DNA of 58,407 nucleotides, from positions 1 to 58,407 of the forward strand of contig NZ_AKFJ01000026.1 in NCBI RefSeq assembly GCF_000272475.1, read 5' to 3'. Below, piece after piece: positions 18,580-28,379 of the stretch. Source of the stretch: Novosphingobium sp. Rr 2-17 (lineage in GTDB: Bacteria > Pseudomonadota > Alphaproteobacteria > Sphingomonadales > Sphingomonadaceae). Each line of letters starts with the position of its first letter. Within the stretch, counting starts at the first letter, position 1. The notes below the pieces were generated by a model, which worked only from the letters and a program-made list of their open reading frames with translations, had not been told where the DNA came from and did not search any database. The position numbers and the translations under genes were made by a program.

Positions 18580-20769
18580 TTACGTCAGGTTGCCGCGCCG
18601 AAGCGATAGCTTGGGCACTTTTCGTCCACTGGCAAGTGACGCACCGCGCCCTGAGAGCGACGGGTTGGTCATGAAATAGCCGTGCAGGTTGAACGGCACT
18701 TCCACTTCGCCCATGCGCTGGTACGTGCCGTCGGGCGCCAGCAGCCAGCTTTGTTCGGTGTCCAGCAGGTTGGCCAGCATGACTTGGTCGAGAACCTGGT
18801 CGTGAACGGTCTTGTTGCGCACCGGCACCAGGATTTCGACTCGGCGGTCGAGGTTGCGGCTCATGCCGTCGGCGGACGTGATATACAGCTTGGCGCGCTG
18901 GTTGGGCAGGTGGGCGCCGTTGGCGAAAGCCCAGATGCGCCCGTGTTCCAGGAAGCGGCCGATGATCGATTTGACCACGATGTTGCTGGACAAGCCGGCG
19001 ATGCCGGGGCGCAGGCAACAGATGCCGCGGATGACGAGATCGATATCGACGCCGGCCTGGCTCGCTTCGTACAGCTTGTCGATCAGTTCGGGATCGGTCA
19101 GCGAGTTGAGCTTGGCCCAGATCGCGGCGGGCTTGCCTTCGCGGGCATGGGCGATTTCGGCGTCGATCCGGTCGTAGAGGGTCGAGCGCAGCGACATCGG
19201 CGAGATCGCCAGCAGTTCGGTGCGCTTGGGCTCGACGTAGCCGGTGATGAAGTTGAACAGCCGGCCCACGTCGCGCCCGGCGGCAGGCTCTGCCGTGAAG
19301 TACGACAAGTCGGTGTAGATGCGCGCGGTCATCGGATGGTAGTTGCCGGTGCCGAAGTGGCAGTAGGTCTTGAGGCCATCCGCTTCGCGGCGGACCACCA
19401 TCGAGACTTTGGCGTGGGTCTTCCAATCGACGAAGCCGTAGATCACCTGCACGCCCGCGCGTTCGAGCTGGCTGGCCCACAGCAGGTTCTGCTCTTCGTC
19501 GAAGCGGGCCTTGAGCTCGACCACGGCAGTGACGGACTTGCCATGCTCCGCCGCGCCGATCAGGGCGTTGACGATCGCTGATTGCTTGCCGGCGCGGTAG
19601 AGCGTCTGCTTGATCGCGACCACGTCGGGGTCGCGCGCGGCCTGGCGCAGGAAATCGATCACCACCTCGAAGCTTTCGTAGGGGTGCTGGATGACGATGT
19701 CCTTCTCGCGGATGGCCGCGAAGATATCGCCGTCGTGCTCCAAAATACGCTCGGGGTAGCGGGGGGAATAGGGCTCGAACTTCAATTCCGGGCGATCCTC
19801 GTCGCAGATCGCCGACAGACCGGAGAAGCCGATGATCCCCTCGGTCTTCATGATCAGCGCCCTGTCGAGGCCGAGCTGGGCGCGCAGCAGTTCTTCTGCC
19901 GCCGGATTGAACTTGCCCTGAAGCTGCAGGACGATGATGCGCCCGCGGCGACGGCGCTGGATCGCGGTGCGATAATAGCGCACCAAATCCTCGGCATCTT
20001 CCTCGATCTCGATGTCGCTATCGCGCAGGATGCGGAACACGCCATGGCCGTTGACGCGAAAGCCGGGAAACAGTTCCTCGGCGTTGCGGCAGATCAGGTC
20101 TTCGATGCTGATCCAGGCCGCTTCCTCGCCCGGTATCCGCACATAGCGCGGCAGCGGGGCGGGGATCAGGACCATCTCCATCACCGGCGCCTGGTCGGCG
20201 ATCCGGGTGAGCGAGAACATCACGCCGATGCCCTGGTTGGCGACGAACGGGAACGGATGCGCCGGGTCAATCGCCTGCGGGGTGATCACCGGCATGATGT
20301 CTTCGAGGAAGTAGCGTTGCAGCCACTTTTCCCGCTCGCGGTCCATCTTCTCGCCGCCGTAGACGCGGATGCCGGCCTCGGCGAGTTGCACTTTCAGCTC
20401 GGTCCACGATTGCTGCTGGATCTGCTCCAGCTCCTGCACTTTCTCGTGGGTGACGGCGAGCGCTTGGGTCGGGGTCAGCCCGTCGATCGAGAGTTCTTCG
20501 ATCTGCCGGCGGATCTGGCCGGCGAGGCCCGCGACGCGCACGGTCAGGAATTCGTCGATGTTGCTGCCCGAGATCGACAGAAACCGAAGCCGTTCCAGCA
20601 ACGGGTAGTGCGGGTTCGACGCTTCGGCGAGCACACGCTCGTTGAAGGCGAGCCAGCTCAGTTCGCGATTGAAGTAGCGCGCGGGCCGGGTGCCGATATC
20701 GACCGTCTCGACAGTTTCCACGCGGTCTTCCGATTCGGGGCTGGTGTCCAACATGTCCTTCGTCTTCAT
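18580..20769 (-). CDS. ppk1: polyphosphate kinase 1
   Basis: PPK1 makes polyphosphate from ATP reversibly. The 729-aa product has the N-terminal domain motif YFNRELSWLAFNERVL, the catalytic phospholipase-D-like repeats with histidine in HFGTGNYHPMTARIY, and TSADGMSRNLDRRVE near the C-terminus. I begin at the ATG at 20769 (MKTKDMLDTSPESED); upstream in-frame codons encode cysteine-rich non-family sequence. The divergent gap to the transglutaminase gene (20770-20906) holds the promoters for both directions, but no element is clear. Confidence 0.95.
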   Translation of the reverse strand: MKTKDMLDTSPESEDRVETVETVDIGTRPARYFNRELSWLAFNERVLAEASNPHYPLLERLRFLSISGSNIDEFLTVRVAGLAGQIRRQIEELSIDGLTPTQALAVTHEKVQELEQIQQQSWTELKVQLAEAGIRVYGGEKMDREREKWLQRYFLEDIMPVITPQAIDPAHPFPFVANQGIGVMFSLTRIADQAPVMEMVLIPAPLPRYVRIPGEEAAWISIEDLICRNAEELFPGFRVNGHGVFRILRDSDIEIEEDAEDLVRYYRTAIQRRRRGRIIVLQLQGKFNPAAEELLRAQLGLDRALIMKTEGIIGFSGLSAICDEDRPELKFEPYSPRYPERILEHDGDIFAAIREKDIVIQHPYESFEVVIDFLRQAARDPDVVAIKQTLYRAGKQSAIVNALIGAAEHGKSVTAVVELKARFDEEQNLLWASQLERAGVQVIYGFVDWKTHAKVSMVVRREADGLKTYCHFGTGNYHPMTARIYTDLSYFTAEPAAGRDVGRLFNFITGYVEPKRTELLAISPMSLRSTLYDRIDAEIAHAREGKPAAIWAKLNSLTDPELIDKLYEASQAGVDIDLVIRGICCLRPGIAGLSSNIVVKSIIGRFLEHGRIWAFANGAHLPNQRAKLYITSADGMSRNLDRRVEILVPVRNKTVHDQVLDQVMLANLLDTEQSWLLAPDGTYQRMGEVEVPFNLHGYFMTNPSLSGRGASLASGRKVPKLSLRRGNLT

Positions 20770-20906
20770 CTTGAGCCCCTTGCATGCCACGATGACGGTT
20801 TGGCGACAATCGCGCCAGAGTGCCGCGTTAAGGGTTTTGCCCGTTACACATCGTATTAGTGAACAAACATTGCAGTGCAGCATAGTTTGACGCACACTCG
20901 TCCGCG

Positions 20907-23900
20907 ATGATCAAAGTCGCTCTCAATCACCGCACCAGCTATCGTTACTCGCGCCGTATCCGGCTTGGCCCGCAAGTGATCCGATTGCGGCCCGCGCCGC
21001 ATTCGCGCACGGCGGTGCCCAACTATTCGCTGACGATCAGCCCGCCCGAGCATTTCTTGAACTGGCAGCAGGACCCGCATGGCAATTGGCTGGCGCGGGT
21101 GGTGTTCCCCGATCCGGTCGATCATTTCACCATTGAGGTCGATCTGCTGGCCGAACTGGCGGTGATCAACCCGTTCGATTTCTTCGTCGAGCCATCGGCT
21201 GAGGAATATCCGTTCGCCTACGAGGACAACCTCAAGACCGATCTCGCTGCGTACTTCGAATATGAGGCCCAAGGCCCGTTGTTCGAGGCGCTGGTGGCGG
21301 AGCACGCGAGCTATCAAGGCCGCACGGTCGATTTCCTGGTCGATATCAACAGCAAGCTGCAGCAGCGCATCGGCTATGTGATTCGCATGGAAACCGGGAT
21401 CATGACCCCGGAAGAGACACTGGTCGCCGGCATCGGATCGTGCCGCGATTCGGCGTGGCTGCTGGTCCACTTGCTGCGCCGGCTGGGCTTTGCCGCGCGG
21501 TTCGTCTCTGGCTATTCGATCCAGCTCGTCGCCGATGTGCTGCCTAAGGAAGGGCCGGTCGGCGTCCTGAATGACGTGACCGACCTGCATGCCTGGGCGG
21601 AGGCTTACGTGCCGGGCGCGGGCTGGGTGGCGCTGGACGCGACCTCGGGCATGTTTGCGGGCGAAGGGCACATTCCGCTGTGCGCCACGCCGCATTACCG
21701 CTCGGCTACCCCGATCGAGGGTCTTGCCGAGCCTGCGGAGGTCGATTTCGATTTCCACATGAACGTCAGCCGCATCGCCGAGGCGGTGCGGATCACCAAG
21801 CCGTTCACCGACGATCGCTGGCAGGCGTTGCTCGAACTGGGCGACCAAGTGGATGCCGATCTCGTCGCCAACGAGGTCAACCTGACGATGGGCGGCGAGC
21901 CGACCTTCATCGCCGCCACAGACTTCGAAGCGCCCGAATGGAACAGCGCCGCCGTCGGCCCGACCAAGGCGGCTTATGCCGACCAGTTGATCCGGATGTT
22001 GCGTCACAAGTTCGCGCCGGGATCGCTGCTGCACCACGGGCAGGGCAAATGGTATCCCGGCGAAACGCTGCCGCGCTGGGGCTATTCGATCTACTGGCGC
22101 AAGGATGGCGTGCCGATCTGGCGTGACGACAGCTTGATCGCTGGCGAAAAGCCGCTGGAAAAGGGCGCCGATCCCGATCCGGTGCCCTCGATTGACGTTT
22201 CTGCTGCCGCTGCCGTGCTGGCCGCCGCTGCGGAAGGTCTGGGCATCGATCCCGAATTCGTCCAGCCGGTCTACGAAGATCGCGGCGTCTGGATGCTGCG
22301 CGAAGACGAGCTGCCGATCAACGACAGCCCGCTGGACCCGCACGTCGAGGACGAGGAACTGGCTCGCCGCTTCCGCCGCACCTACCGTCGGGGCATGGAA
22401 AAGCCGTTGGGCTTCGTGCTGCCGGTGCAGCGCTGGCAATCGCGCAGCGAGCAGTTGCCGCGTTGGCGCAGCGAATTGTGGCGTGTGCGCAAGGGCGTGC
22501 TGACGGCGGTTCCGGGCGATTCGGGGCTGGGCTATCGCTTGCCGCTCGGCTCTCTGCCTTACGTGCCGCCATCGGATTTTCCGTATATCCACCCGCGCGA
22601 CACCGCCGAACCGCGCGAGCCTTTGGCCGATTTCCGCAGTCAGGTGATCGAGCGCGGCAGCCAGAGCCATGAGGAAGGCGCCGGCGATCCCGGTCGCGGC
22701 CCGCAGCGGTTCCAGTCGGTGCCCGCGCCCAAGACCTTCGCCGAACCGGCGGTGGAACAGGACCTGATCGAGGGCGCGGTGCGCACCGCGATCACGATCG
22801 AGCCGCGCGGCGATTACCTCGCGGTGTTCATTCCGCCCACCGAAGCGCTGGACGACTACCTCGAACTCGTCGCTTCGATCGAAGTCGTGGCCGAAAAGCT
22901 CAAGCTCCCGGTCCGCATCGAAGGCTACCCGCCGCCGCCGGACCCGCGCCTGATGGTGCTGAAAGTCACCCCCGATCCCGGCGTGATCGAGGTGAACATC
23001 CACCCTTCCGCCTCGTGGCGTGAGACGGTGGAGATCACCGAGACGCTGTACGATTGCGCGCGCGAGCTGGGGCTGACTGCCGACAAGTTCATGGTCGATG
23101 GCCGCTCGATCGGCACGGGCGGGGGCAATCACATCGTGCTGGGCGGGCCGACCCTGCTGGACAGCCCGTTCATCCGCCGCCCGGACTTGCTCAAGAGCTT
23201 CGTCACCTATTGGCAGCGCCACCCTTCGCTCAGCTACTTGTTCTCAGGCCTGTTCATCGGCCCGACCAGCCAGGCACCGCGCATCGACGAAGCGCGCCAC
23301 GATGCGCTGTACGAGCTGGAAATCGCGTTGTCGCAAGTGCCGGGGCCAGACCAGGAGCAGCCCGCGCCGTGGGTGGTCGATCGCTTGTTCCGCAACTTGC
23401 TGGTAGACGTGACCGGTAATACCCACCGCACCGAAATCTGCATCGACAAGCTGTTCAGCCCCGATGGCCCGACCGGTCGCCTTGGCCTCGTCGAGTTTCG
23501 CGGTTTCGAAATGCCGCCTGAAGCGCGGATGAGCTGCGCCCAACAACTGCTGCTCCGCGCGCTGACGGCCTGGTTCTGGAAGGAGCCGTTGGAAGGCCCG
23601 CTGGTTCGCTGGGGCACCCAGTTGCACGACCGGTTCATGCTCGGTCATTTCGTCTGGGAGGATTTCCTCGACGTGCTGGCCGATCTCGATCGCGCCGGTT
23701 ACCACTTCGATCCCGCCTGGTTCGAGGCGCAGCGCATGTTCCGCTTCCCGGTCCACGGCGATGTCGAGGGCGGCGGCGTGTCGCTGGAGATCAGCCATGC
23801 GCTGGAGCCGTGGAACGTGCTGGGCGAAACCGGCGCGATCGGCGGCACCGTGCGCTATGTCGATAGCTCGACCGAGCGCTTGCAGGTCAAGGCGACCGGC

Positions 23901-24293
23901 TTGGTCGAAGGGCGCCACGTCATCACTTGCAATGGCCGCCAGGTGCCGCTGGTCAAGACCGGGCATGGCGAAGGCGTGGGCGGGGTGCGCTACAAGGCGT
24001 GGGTGCCGACCGAGTGCCTCCATCCGATGCTCGAATCCGATCCGCCGCTGACCTTCGACATCTATGACTTGTGGAACGGTCGCTCGCTGGGCGGTTGCGT
24101 CTATCACGTCGCGCATCCGGGTGGGCGCAACTACGATACGGTGCCGATCAATGGCTACGAGGCGGAAGCGCGGCGCAAGGCTCGGTTCCAGGAGCAGGGC
24201 CACTCGCCCGGCCCGCTGAAGCGCCCGAGCGAGGAACTCCCCACCGAATTTCCGTTCACTCTCGACCTGAGGCGACCGTCGCGGCTACAGTAG
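20907..24293 (+). CDS. transglutaminase-DUF2126 fusion protein (amidoligase-type cluster)
   Basis: The 1128-aa protein begins with the beta-rich domain typical of bacterial transglutaminase-like proteins. A complete papain-like triad follows: Cys179 in GSCRDSAW, His228 in [11 protein letters not shown] and Asp244 in LDATSG. From about residue 325 ([12 protein letters not shown]) to the end is a DUF2126 domain related to COOH-NH2 ligases. The combination is expected to make or break amide or isopeptide bonds on an unknown peptide substrate. It heads a three-gene cluster with the fused ATP-grasp/alpha-E gene and a second transglutaminase. No signal peptide is seen, so cytoplasmic action is likely. 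Confidence 0.9.
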   Translation: MIKVALNHRTSYRYSRRIRLGPQVIRLRPAPHSRTAVPNYSLTISPPEHFLNWQQDPHGNWLARVVFPDPVDHFTIEVDLLAELAVINPFDFFVEPSAEEYPFAYEDNLKTDLAAYFEYEAQGPLFEALVAEHASYQGRTVDFLVDINSKLQQRIGYVIRMETGIMTPEETLVAGIGSCRDSAWLLVHLLRRLGFAARFVSGYSIQLVADVLPKEGPVGVLNDVTDLHAWAEAYVPGAGWVALDATSGMFAGEGHIPLCATPHYRSATPIEGLAEPAEVDFDFHMNVSRIAEAVRITKPFTDDRWQALLELGDQVDADLVANEVNLTMGGEPTFIAATDFEAPEWNSAAVGPTKAAYADQLIRMLRHKFAPGSLLHHGQGKWYPGETLPRWGYSIYWRKDGVPIWRDDSLIAGEKPLEKGADPDPVPSIDVSAAAAVLAAAAEGLGIDPEFVQPVYEDRGVWMLREDELPINDSPLDPHVEDEELARRFRRTYRRGMEKPLGFVLPVQRWQSRSEQLPRWRSELWRVRKGVLTAVPGDSGLGYRLPLGSLPYVPPSDFPYIHPRDTAEPREPLADFRSQVIERGSQSHEEGAGDPGRGPQRFQSVPAPKTFAEPAVEQDLIEGAVRTAITIEPRGDYLAVFIPPTEALDDYLELVASIEVVAEKLKLPVRIEGYPPPPDPRLMVLKVTPDPGVIEVNIHPSASWRETVEITETLYDCARELGLTADKFMVDGRSIGTGGGNHIVLGGPTLLDSPFIRRPDLLKSFVTYWQRHPSLSYLFSGLFIGPTSQAPRIDEARHDALYELEIALSQVPGPDQEQPAPWVVDRLFRNLLVDVTGNTHRTEICIDKLFSPDGPTGRLGLVEFRGFEMPPEARMSCAQQLLLRALTAWFWKEPLEGPLVRWGTQLHDRFMLGHFVWEDFLDVLADLDRAGYHFDPAWFEAQRMFRFPVHGDVEGGGVSLEISHALEPWNVLGETGAIGGTVRYVDSSTERLQVKATGLVEGRHVITCNGRQVPLVKTGHGEGVGGVRYKAWVPTECLHPMLESDPPLTFDIYDLWNGRSLGGCVYHVAHPGGRNYDTVPINGYEAEARRKARFQEQGHSPGPLKRPSEELPTEFPFTLDLRRPSRLQ

Positions 24294-24334
24294 CCCGATG
24301 TTGGTACGGGGGCCTGGATTGAGGATGCTATCAA

Positions 24335-24357
24335 GCGCGCCCGTGGCACGGGCGCGC
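24335..24357 (+). promoter_or_regulatory. perfect 10-bp hairpin abutting a ribosome binding site
   Basis: GCGCGCCCGT and ACGGGCGCGC pair perfectly around the loop GGC. The hairpin ends five bases before the ATG of the ATP-grasp/alpha-E gene and immediately before or on its G-rich Shine-Dalgarno. There is no U tract, so it is not an intrinsic terminator. It could limit translation of this gene relative to its upstream partner. Confidence 0.5.
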
Positions 24358-24362
24358 GGGGG

Positions 24363-26849
24363 ATGACGGACCTCGACCGCGCAATCGCACCGGGCTGGTT
24401 GGACGGGTACGCTGGCGTGGTTGCAGGCGGCGATCTTTACGCTGACGCTGCCGAACCAGTAGCGGCCCGATGGCAAGCCGTGGCCAAGGGCCTCTCGGGC
24501 CTGAGCGATGGCGATCCTTCGCAATTGCAGGATGCCGTCACCCGTCATGCCGCCGAACTTGGCCTCGCCTTCCGAGTGGCGGGCGACGAGGACGAGCGCG
24601 CCTGGCCGTTGAACGTCATGCCCTTGGTGGTCGGCGCTGAGGAATGGGCCGAGGTCGAGCGCGGATTGATCCAGCGCGCGACGTTGCTGGAACGGCTGAC
24701 GGCGGATATCTACGGCGATCAGCGCGTGGTGCGTGACGGGCACTTGCCGGCCGCCGTCGTGGCCGGCAGCCCCTTCTTCGCGCGCAAGATGGTCGGCTGC
24801 AACCCGGAAGGCGGCCATTTCCTCAACGTCTACGCTGCCGACCTTGCCCGTGGCCCGCGTGGCCAGTGGCGCGTGCTGCAGGACCGGGTGCGGATCATGA
24901 CCGGCGTGGGCTACGCGCTGGAAAACCGGCTGGCGATGACGCGCACTACCGGCAACGTCCTGGGTGACAGCCATGCCCGCCGTTTGTCCGAATTCTTCAC
25001 CCACTTGCGCGATGGCATGGCGGCGGCCTGCCGCCGCGAACAGCCACGTATCGCGCTGCTGACGCCGGGGCCGTTCAACCAGACTTATCCTGAACAAGCC
25101 CACCTTGCGCGCTATTTGGGCCTGCCGCTGGTGGAAGGCCGCGATCTCAGCGTCGTCGATGGGCGGCTTTATATCGGGACGATTGCCGGGCCCAAGCGCG
25201 TCGATGCCTTGTGGCGGTGGATCAATACCGACGCGCTCGATCCGCTGGCCTTCGATGCCAAATCGCGGCTGGGTGTCGCCAACTTGTTCGATGCCTGGTC
25301 CGGCGGCGGGGTGGAACTGGTCAATCGGGCCGGCGCGGAAGTCGTCGAGTCGCCTGCATTCGCCGCGTTCCTGCCGCGCTTGTGCCGGATACTGCTGGGC
25401 GAAGCGCCGATCCTGCCCAATGTCGCGACATGGTGGTGCGGCCAGGCGGCGGAGCGCGAGATTGTCGCCAGCCGCCTCGATACGCTGGCGCTGACGCCGG
25501 CATTCGGGCGTCCGGTCGATGGTCTGCCCGGCGCACGCGCGGTCGCCGGCAACGTTCTGGGGGACGAGGCACGCGAGGCCTTGTTGCAGGCAATGCGCCG
25601 CCGCCCGATGGACTACTGCGGGCAGGAAATCGTCCACCTTTCGACCACGCCGGCCATCATCGGCGGCGCTATCGTGCCGCGCCCGTTTACCGTGCGTGCC
25701 TTTGTCGCCCGGGCTGCCGACGGCAATTGGACGGTCATGCCCGGAGGGTTTGCGCGGCTCGCTTCCACAGAAGGGCTGCCGACATCGATGATGGGCGATG
25801 GCGACTTGTCCGCTGACGTGTGGATCGTGGATGACAAGCCCCCTGCCACTATCCCCGTAAGCCGTCTTGCCGGCGAGCCGCCGATTTCACGCGGGGGCGG
25901 CATCCTTGCCAGCCAGGCGGCGGACAACTTGTTCTGGTTCGGCCGCTACAACGAACGCGCGCAGACGATGGTGCGGATCGTGCGCGCGATCCTGGGTAGT
26001 TCGATGGAAAGCGACAGCAGCTTCGGCCCGGACGATACCGTGCTGCGATGCCTATCGGACCTGCTGGTCGATTGGGGCGCGATCTCGGACGCCACTGCCG
26101 AGCTGTCGCCGACACGGATTTGCGCCAAGGTTCTCACCGAAACCAAGTTGCCCAGCGGCGTCGCCTCTCTCATGCGCCGCCGCCAGCAAGTTGGCCTTTC
26201 CCTGCGCGAGCGATTCGCGCGCGATTTCTGGCGCATCGTCAGCCGCCCGATGCCCTCTATCGCGGTCGATCGCCCGCAATCGATGCTGAGCAGCGCGCGC
26301 TGGCTGACCGAACATTTCAGTGCGCTGGCCGGGCTGGTTTCAGAAAATATGGTGCGTTCGGCGGCGTGGCGCTTCTTGGAGATCGGCCAACGGTTGGAGC
26401 GAGCACAGGCCATCTGCCGCATCGGACGCCGTTTGACCGGGGCGGGAGAAGGGGGGGGCGACGGTGGAGAAGCCCTGGGCGTGCTGCTGGACTTGTGCGA
26501 CAGCCAGATCATCTATCGCAGCCGCTACCTGACGGTGCCGATGGCGAACCCGGTGCGTGATCTGGTGTTCCTGGATGCCGAAAATCCGCGCGCTCTAGTC
26601 TATCAGGTGGCCGACATCGTCACCCACCTGGCGGCGCTGCCGAGCAACCGCGAAGACAACTTGCCCGAAGCGCCCCTGCGCGCCGCGCGGGCATTGCTGG
26701 GTGAATTGCAGTCCGCCACTGCCGACGAGATCACGCCCGAGCGGCTGGAAGCGATCGAGACAAGCTTGCTCGGTTTGTCGGACGAAATCTCCGCTCGCTA
26801 TTTCGTTTCGTTCGATCGCGATGACACGCAGCGGATGCTGTTGCTGTGA
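24363..26849 (+). CDS. circularly permuted ATP-grasp / alpha-E domain fusion protein
   Basis: The 828-aa protein joins two families usually encoded separately. Residues 1 to about 490 are a circularly permuted ATP-grasp domain (DUF404/DUF407 type; motifs NVMPLVVGAEEW, RVLQDRVRIMTGVGYALENR and VIWNxA-like regions replaced by the end motif EIVHLSTTPAIIGG). About 512-828 are the helical alpha-E domain (DUF403; ILASQAADNLFWFGRYNERA). ATP-grasp enzymes activate carboxylates as acyl phosphates and join them to amines, so this is the likely ligase of the cluster. Its stop overlaps the next gene by four bases. The product is unknown. Confidence 0.88.
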   Translation: MTDLDRAIAPGWLDGYAGVVAGGDLYADAAEPVAARWQAVAKGLSGLSDGDPSQLQDAVTRHAAELGLAFRVAGDEDERAWPLNVMPLVVGAEEWAEVERGLIQRATLLERLTADIYGDQRVVRDGHLPAAVVAGSPFFARKMVGCNPEGGHFLNVYAADLARGPRGQWRVLQDRVRIMTGVGYALENRLAMTRTTGNVLGDSHARRLSEFFTHLRDGMAAACRREQPRIALLTPGPFNQTYPEQAHLARYLGLPLVEGRDLSVVDGRLYIGTIAGPKRVDALWRWINTDALDPLAFDAKSRLGVANLFDAWSGGGVELVNRAGAEVVESPAFAAFLPRLCRILLGEAPILPNVATWWCGQAAEREIVASRLDTLALTPAFGRPVDGLPGARAVAGNVLGDEAREALLQAMRRRPMDYCGQEIVHLSTTPAIIGGAIVPRPFTVRAFVARAADGNWTVMPGGFARLASTEGLPTSMMGDGDLSADVWIVDDKPPATIPVSRLAGEPPISRGGGILASQAADNLFWFGRYNERAQTMVRIVRAILGSSMESDSSFGPDDTVLRCLSDLLVDWGAISDATAELSPTRICAKVLTETKLPSGVASLMRRRQQVGLSLRERFARDFWRIVSRPMPSIAVDRPQSMLSSARWLTEHFSALAGLVSENMVRSAAWRFLEIGQRLERAQAICRIGRRLTGAGEGGGDGGEALGVLLDLCDSQIIYRSRYLTVPMANPVRDLVFLDAENPRALVYQVADIVTHLAALPSNREDNLPEAPLRAARALLGELQSATADEITPERLEAIETSLLGLSDEISARYFVSFDRDDTQRMLLL

Positions 26850-27730
26850 TGCGCTACGCGATCAGCCACGTCACGACCGTGAAGTACGCAAGTCCGGTGC
26901 GGCTGGCGCAATTCAACGTGCGGCTGCGCCCTGCCGATTGGCCGGGGCAGACCGTTCGCGACTTTTCGCTCGCCATCGACCCGCAACCGCCCCGACTGAC
27001 CGAGGGGGAGGGCGGCTATTACGTCAACGAGACGCGCTTTATTCTCAAGGACCCGATCGACCAACTGCGGGTGGAAAGCCGTTTCACCGTCGAATGCGAG
27101 CCGTTGCCGTTTTTCATCGATGATGCGAGCGGGCCGCGCCTTGCCGAATTGCGCGAACTGGCGATGAAGAAGCCGGATCTTTCGGCACTGGCGCCGGCAA
27201 ACTACATCTTCGCGTCGCCCGGCGCCGCGCCCGAGCGAGAGATAGCGGGCTGGGCATCGGGCCTGTTGGCCGAGGACATGCCGGTGATGGAAGCGGGTCG
27301 GACGCTGATGCACACGATCTACGAGCAATTCGCCTACGATCCGGACGCGACCCAGGCGGATACCCCGCCGATCGAAGCGTTCCGCAAGCGTCACGGCGTC
27401 TGCCAGGATTTCAGCCACGTCATGATCATCGCCGCGCGCAGCCTGGGCATTCCAGCGGCCTACGTCAGCGGTTACTTGCGCACGATCCCGCCGGCAGGCA
27501 AGCCTCGGCTCATCGGCGCGGATGCCATGCATGCCTGGGTCAACTTGTGGTGCGGCGATGAATTGGGCTGGCTGGGTTTCGATCCCACCAACGACAAGCT
27601 CGCGGATACCGACCATATCTTCATCGGCATGGGGCGTGATTACGGCGATGTTGCCCCGCTGGACGGCACGTTCAGAGGATCGACCAAGCAGGACATGTCG
27701 TTCTCGGTGGATGTCGCCCCGCAGGATTGA
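26846..27730 (+). CDS. transglutaminase-like protease of the ATP-grasp cluster
   Basis: The 294-aa protein has an N-terminal beta domain (MRYAISHVTTVKYASPVRLA) and a transglutaminase core with triad Cys186 (HGVCQDFSH), His229 (AMHAWVNLW) and Asp246 (GFDPTNDK). It overlaps the ATP-grasp/alpha-E gene by ATGA and so is translationally coupled to it. In this family set a small transglutaminase-like enzyme normally accompanies the ligase, presumably as a peptidase or amide-processing partner. No signal peptide is visible. Confidence 0.9.
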   Translation: MMRYAISHVTTVKYASPVRLAQFNVRLRPADWPGQTVRDFSLAIDPQPPRLTEGEGGYYVNETRFILKDPIDQLRVESRFTVECEPLPFFIDDASGPRLAELRELAMKKPDLSALAPANYIFASPGAAPEREIAGWASGLLAEDMPVMEAGRTLMHTIYEQFAYDPDATQADTPPIEAFRKRHGVCQDFSHVMIIAARSLGIPAAYVSGYLRTIPPAGKPRLIGADAMHAWVNLWCGDELGWLGFDPTNDKLADTDHIFIGMGRDYGDVAPLDGTFRGSTKQDMSFSVDVAPQD

Positions 27731-27756
27731 CGGATACTCCGGCTGAGTGGCGAGCG

Positions 27757-28200
27757 TCAGCCGCCGCCACGCGCCGCAATCGGAACGCCGGGAAACAGCC
27801 CCGCGATCGCCAGCGACGCGCCCAGGCGGGAGAGCGTTTCCAGCAAATCACCGACCGCATCCTCGGTGACCAGCATTTCCAACGTATCGCGAGTCGCACT
27901 GGCGCCGCGATCGCGCAGTGAAGCGACGAGTTCCAGAATCATCGCTTCATGTTCGGACACGTGGTCGCATTCCATCCGGCAGAAGCCGAACGTTTCCAGC
28001 GCGTCCTTGTTGAACATCACCATCGCTCGGTGAAACGGCTGGAGCCCGCCGATCATGCGCCATTTGGCGAATGCGGGGGCCAGGAGCTGGGCCGGGCAAC
28101 GCTGATGGGCGATGGCCGTGACCCAGGCGCGCATTCCCCACACCAGGAATCGGCAGCCGTCATCAAGGGTGCTGAGCGGGCGATCAACGTATTGATACAT
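27757..28200 (-). CDS. conserved-looking hypothetical protein downstream of a Fur box
   Basis: The 147-aa product (MYQYVDRPLSTLDDGCRFLVW at its start) is helical and soluble-looking. It has a Cys/His group in its middle, CRMECDHVSEHEAM, and a glycine-rich end. The ATG at 28200 has a strong site GAGGTGA in front, and a Fur box lies 27-45 bases upstream of the start. I do not recognise a named domain. Regulation by iron is inferred from the box alone. The Cys/His group could bind metal or heme, but that is speculation. It converges with the transglutaminase gene, leaving only 26 bases. Confidence 0.75.
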   Translation of the reverse strand: MYQYVDRPLSTLDDGCRFLVWGMRAWVTAIAHQRCPAQLLAPAFAKWRMIGGLQPFHRAMVMFNKDALETFGFCRMECDHVSEHEAMILELVASLRDRGASATRDTLEMLVTEDAVGDLLETLSRLGASLAIAGLFPGVPIAARGGG

Positions 28201-28226
28201 TGCGGTTCACCTCAAGGCTTGCAATT

Positions 28227-28245
28227 GCGAATGATTATCATTAGC
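28227..28245. promoter_or_regulatory. Fur box
   Basis: Read on the minus strand the 19 bases are GCTAATGATAATCATTCGC. The classical Fur consensus is GATAATGATAATCATTATC, so 16 of 19 positions match, including the whole central core. It lies between the 147-aa gene (minus strand) and the predicted plus-strand small RNA, and is placed to repress either or both. On the plus strand a possible -35 (TTGCAA, 28219-28224, or TTGCGA, 28225-28230) precedes it. Confidence 0.75.
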
Positions 28246-28379
28246 TCTTGTTACGCGGCTTGCCTCTCCCGTCAAGCCTGCACCAAGCCCGGATCGCCGC
28301 TTGTCATGGGGCGCGATCCTATCCTGTGCGCCTTGGGTCGGAGCGGCTTCCCTTGCCTTTTGCCGCTCCGACCTTTTTT
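28246..28379 (+). ncRNA. predicted Fur-box-linked small RNA with three hairpins
   Basis: No plus-strand gene occupies this gap, yet a clear intrinsic terminator closes it. Reading from the Fur box, the predicted transcript has three stem-loops. The first pairs GGCTTG (28257-28262) with CAAGCC (28273-28278) around the loop CCTCTCCCGT. The second pairs GGATCGC (28291-28297) with GCGATCC (28313-28319). The third is the 12-bp terminator hairpin. The C/U-rich loop resembles the anti-Shine-Dalgarno loops of many alphaproteobacterial regulatory RNAs. The 5' end is not known exactly; a start near 28250-28256 would suit the promoter-like sequence. No ORF with a ribosome site is seen inside. Alternative: a terminator left over from another transcript. 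Confidence 0.5.
28336..28379 (+). terminator. strong intrinsic terminator
   Basis: GGTCGGAGCGGC (28336-28347) and GCCGCTCCGACC (28362-28373) form a perfect 12-bp stem with a 14-base loop, followed at once by six T residues. The T run is on the plus-strand side only, so it ends rightward transcription. The nearest rightward protein gene stops about 600 bases earlier, beyond a leftward gene, so this most likely ends the predicted small RNA. Confidence 0.9.
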
